NCBI RefSeq assembly: GCF_021021555.1
Contig: NZ_JAINWA010000001.1
Location: 930,001 to 994,000, forward strand
DNA: 64,000 nucleotides
Source: Teretinema zuelzerae
GTDB taxonomy: Bacteria; Spirochaetota; Spirochaetia; Treponematales; Treponemataceae
Direction of reading: 5' to 3'
In this document: in pieces, positions 62,300 through 64,000 of the stretch
Layout: every line of letters begins with the position of its first letter
Position numbering within the stretch: the stretch's first letter is position 1
The notes under the pieces: generated by a model
The model's database searches: none
What the model was told of the DNA's origin: nothing
The model's input: the letters and a program-made list of their open reading frames with translations, nothing else
Position numbers and translations under genes: made by a program

Positions 62300-63726
62300 T
62301 TCTTCTCTCCTTCCAGCACAGACCGCATTGCCATCAGCTTCTCGTTTGTTTCTTCCCATTCGCGCTCGGGGTCCGAAGCGTGGACGATTCCCGCGCCGGC
62401 CTGAAGCGTCCAGAATTTACCTTTTTTCAGGGCGCAGCGGATCGCGATGCAGAAGTCGAGGTCGCCGTCCGGTTCGATGTAACCGACCGCTCCCGCATAG
62501 AAGGAACGCTTCTCGCGCTCGAGCCGGGACAGGGTTTCGATCGCCCGTATCTTGGGAGCGCCCGAAACGGTGCCGGCGGGAAAGGCCGAGCGCAGCACGT
62601 CGATTCCGCGGGCAGGCTTTCCGGACAAGCCGTTTCCGCCGTTTCCGGTTTGGCCGACCACGTCCGATACGATGTGCATCACATGGCTGAACATTTCGAC
62701 TTCCATATTGCGTGTGAGCCTGACTGTTCCGGGAAGGCAGACGCGGCCGAGATCGTTGCGGGCCAGATCCACGAGCATCAGATGCTCAGCCCGCTCCTTG
62801 GGGTCCGCGAGAAGCTCTTCGCGGAGCACCGCGTCCTCGGCCGCGTTTTTTCCGCGCCTGCGGGTGCCGGCTATCGGCCTGATCGAAGCGACGGAATCGC
62901 GCACGCGCACGAGGCTTTCCGGAGAGGCGCCGACCAGCTGGTAGCCGCCGAAATCCAGATAAAAAAGATAGGGGGACGGGCTTTTCGAGCGGAGGCGCCG
63001 GTATACCTCGAGGGCGGATTCCGCCGATTCAAGGACGAGGCGGCGGGACATGACGCATTGAAGGAGGTTCCCCGCGACGATGTCTTCTTTTATGCTGCGG
63101 ACACCCGAAACGAATTCGTCATGGCTCTTCCCGAGATCAGTCGCGACAGAGCAGGAAGAAGATTCCGCGGGCGGGGCGAGATACGAAAAATCGAGATCGC
63201 CGAGCCGAGCCTTGATCTCCGCGACGGCCGCTTCAAGATCAATCTCGTGCTGCTCGTAATTCAGGGCGAGAATATGGATGGTGTCTGTGAAATGATCGAA
63301 TACCAGGTACACGTGGCCGACGATGAACTCGGATTCGGGAATTCCGGTCGAGTCTTCCTGGGAGGAAAGCGCGATTGTGTCGCAGCGGGCGCAGAACTCG
63401 TAGCCGAGAAAACCGATTCCGGCGCCGGGAAGGGGAATTCCGTCCGGCGGCAGGACGTTCTGGGAAGCTACAGACATCTGGGCGTCGAGTATGTCTCCTT
63501 CGGTAAAGGGAACATCGACGCCTTCGATGGTGAAACGGACGCCAGAATCATCTTCCCGTATCCGGAAGGCTTCCCGGGCGAGGATGATGGAATACCGGTC
63601 CCGACCGTGCGTGAAGGACGCGGATTCGAGAATAGCCAGAGCTCCCAGTTTTTTCGCAAGGGCGAAGGGCGTATACCGTTCGCCGGGTATTGAAGTTACG
63701 ATAGCGTCGCCGCGTTTCAGATTCAT
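62296..63726 (-). CDS. trpE: Anthranilate synthase component I
   Basis: The 476-residue chorismate-binding subunit makes anthranilate with ammonia from TrpG. Seen in order are ALAILESASFTHGRDRYSII (the LLES-type Trp feedback site), YLDFGGYQLVGASPESLVRVRD, IRPIAGTRRRGK, EHLMLVDLARNDLGRVC, HIVSDVVG, AFPAGTVSGAPKIRAIE and YAGAVGYIEPDGDLDFCIAIR. These fit TrpE and not PabB because of the Trp-binding motif and the operon. AACAGGAGA precedes the ATG. It is the first structural gene of the trp operon, with a leader of about 95 bases. Confidence 0.96.
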   Translation of the reverse strand: MNLKRGDAIVTSIPGERYTPFALAKKLGALAILESASFTHGRDRYSIILAREAFRIREDDSGVRFTIEGVDVPFTEGDILDAQMSVASQNVLPPDGIPLPGAGIGFLGYEFCARCDTIALSSQEDSTGIPESEFIVGHVYLVFDHFTDTIHILALNYEQHEIDLEAAVAEIKARLGDLDFSYLAPPAESSSCSVATDLGKSHDEFVSGVRSIKEDIVAGNLLQCVMSRRLVLESAESALEVYRRLRSKSPSPYLFYLDFGGYQLVGASPESLVRVRDSVASIRPIAGTRRRGKNAAEDAVLREELLADPKERAEHLMLVDLARNDLGRVCLPGTVRLTRNMEVEMFSHVMHIVSDVVGQTGNGGNGLSGKPARGIDVLRSAFPAGTVSGAPKIRAIETLSRLEREKRSFYAGAVGYIEPDGDLDFCIAIRCALKKGKFWTLQAGAGIVHASDPEREWEETNEKLMAMRSVLEGEKK

Positions 63727-63756
63727 CCGGAGTTCTCCTGTTTCGGTTATGACTCG

Positions 63757-63779
63757 CGAGCGCTTACATTGCGCGCTCG
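63757..63779 (-). other. Second hairpin in the trp leader
   Basis: CGAGCGC (63757-63763) and GCGCTCG (63773-63779) form a perfect 7-bp stem in the trp leader, without a T run. It may shape the leader or block the start region; no Trp-codon leader peptide accompanies it. Confidence 0.4.
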
Positions 63780-63790
63780 ATACATTGCCG

Positions 63791-63869
63791 CTTTCAGGAT
63801 GTTACTACTAATAGTAACATCCTGAAAGCACTATACAAGTTTCACCGTGTTACTGTCAATAGAAACATC
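63791..63869 (-). promoter_or_regulatory. trp operon promoter with paired operator-like repeats
   Basis: On the minus strand TTGACA (63859-63854), 18 bases, TATAGT (63835-63830). A perfect 17-bp inverted repeat with a 4-base centre (arms 63791-63807 and 63812-63828) sits at the expected transcription start. A related imperfect repeat, TGTTACT-gtca-ATAGAAACA (63848-63867), covers the -35 box. Shared core: TGTTACT with TAG(T/A)AACA. This layout suggests a dimeric repressor at two sites, or a 5' mRNA hairpin, or both. Confidence 0.6.
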
Positions 63870-63884
63870 TAAAAAAAAGAGGTT

Positions 63885-63914
63885 TTGAGTTTCTCTTCTG
63901 TTCCATGCTACAAT
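63885..63914 (+). promoter_or_regulatory. Promoter of the right-edge gene, predicted leaderless
   Basis: TTGAGT (63885-63890), 18 bases, TACAAT (63909-63914) with an extended TG-C before the -10 box. The ATG at 63921 begins 6 bases later, with no ribosome-binding site. Confidence 0.6.
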
Positions 63915-63920
63915 TTGCCC

Positions 63921-64000
63921 ATGAACGCACCAAACGCACCGCGAAACATACTCGTCCGCAAAGCCTCCGGGGAAGAAGAATCGTTCGAGCCGGAAAAGCT
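63921..64000 (+). CDS. Partial gene starting with an ATP-cone domain
   Basis: The first 26 codons are in the window; the gene runs off the right edge. After MNAPNAPRN comes ILVRKASGEEESFEPEKL, the typical start of an ATP-cone domain. This domain is found at the N-terminus of anaerobic and class I/II ribonucleotide reductases and of the NrdR repressor. Which of these it is cannot be told from this fragment. It is divergent from the trp operon and may share the repeats in between. The transcript is predicted leaderless. Confidence 0.6.
   Translation, partial: MNAPNAPRNILVRKASGEEESFEPEK

Noticed and set aside
63747-63785. A trp attenuation leader peptide before trpE
   Set aside because: The 12-residue ORF (MYRARNVSARES) has no Trp codons and no ribosome-binding site, and no T-rich terminator follows.
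63791-63867. NrdR boxes for the ATP-cone gene
   Set aside because: The repeats share only a TGTTAC-type arm; the AT-rich ACACTATAT-type centre and the usual spacing between two NrdR boxes are missing. Kept as possible trp operators.

Overview
The window looks like a chromosome segment from a spirochaete of the Treponema group (Treponemataceae). The 16S rRNA gene begins with the AACGAACGCTGGCGGCGCGTC block typical of treponemes. A grpE-dnaK-dnaJ block sits beside RsbU/RsbV/RsbW-type genes, an arrangement I recall from Treponema pallidum. G+C is moderate to high. Complete tryptophan and large purine operons point to a free-living or gut member, not a host-restricted pathogen. I do not name a species. 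I see no prophage, insertion sequence or CRISPR array; the one clear accessory item is a vapBC toxin-antitoxin pair.

Layout. 0-2.6 kb: ribosomal operon on the minus strand (promoter, long leader, 16S, tRNA-Ile; the 23S would lie beyond the left edge). 2.6-9.8 kb: pgsA, a cytidylate-kinase-like gene, a Nudix hydrolase, a LysM/lipoprotein pair, a YdbC-type ssDNA-binding protein, rnhA, a DAHP synthase and a Gfo/Idh oxidoreductase. 9.9-12.1 kb: groEL without groES, and HU. 12.1-15.0 kb: a signalling operon of membrane CheA-like kinase, CheX and CheY. 15.1-21.8 kb: DUF6320 and acyltransferase genes, SrkA-type kinase, HD hydrolase, an apparently orphan cobalamin-riboswitch-like RNA, a two-gene ChrA transporter, a small lipoprotein and vapBC. 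21.9-29.7 kb: leuS, aroA, a MarR-MATE pair, threonine aldolase and a CDF transporter. 29.7-35.5 kb: a six-gene minus-strand run with two SpoIIE-type phosphatases, a STAS protein, an RsbW-like ATPase, a HAD phosphatase and a VanY-type lipoprotein. 35.6-40.9 kb: the DnaK chaperone operon, nudC and a DUF2147 protein. 41.0-48.5 kb: purE-purC-purF-purM-purN, corA with a remarkable leader, and purH. 48.6-51.2 kb: TlpA-type thioredoxin, CcdA and MraY. 51.2-57.1 kb: LPP20/COG3014/LpoB lipoproteins, a VOC protein, a thioesterase and a hybrid histidine kinase. 57.1-63.7 kb: trpE-trpGD-trpCF-trpB-trpA. The right edge cuts a gene that starts with an ATP-cone domain.

Most notable. (1) corA is preceded by its own promoter and a 26-codon ORF with a strong ribosome-binding site. 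Its peptide starts MDTDPGS and ends KPPRRITLL, which recalls the MgtL/CorL Mg-sensing leader peptides of enterobacteria, and the corA ribosome-binding site lies in an inverted repeat. (2) About a dozen start codons lie only 5-10 bases after a sigma-70-like -10 box and lack a Shine-Dalgarno sequence, so many transcripts here may be leaderless. (3) The trp operon has a TTGACA-18-TATAGT promoter, a perfect 17-bp inverted repeat at the expected transcription start and a related imperfect repeat over the -35 box. (4) A cobalamin-riboswitch-like RNA faces no gene on its own strand. (5) The RsbW-like ATPase lacks the usual Asp-containing G1 box. All regulatory claims are inferences from sequence and are marked as such.
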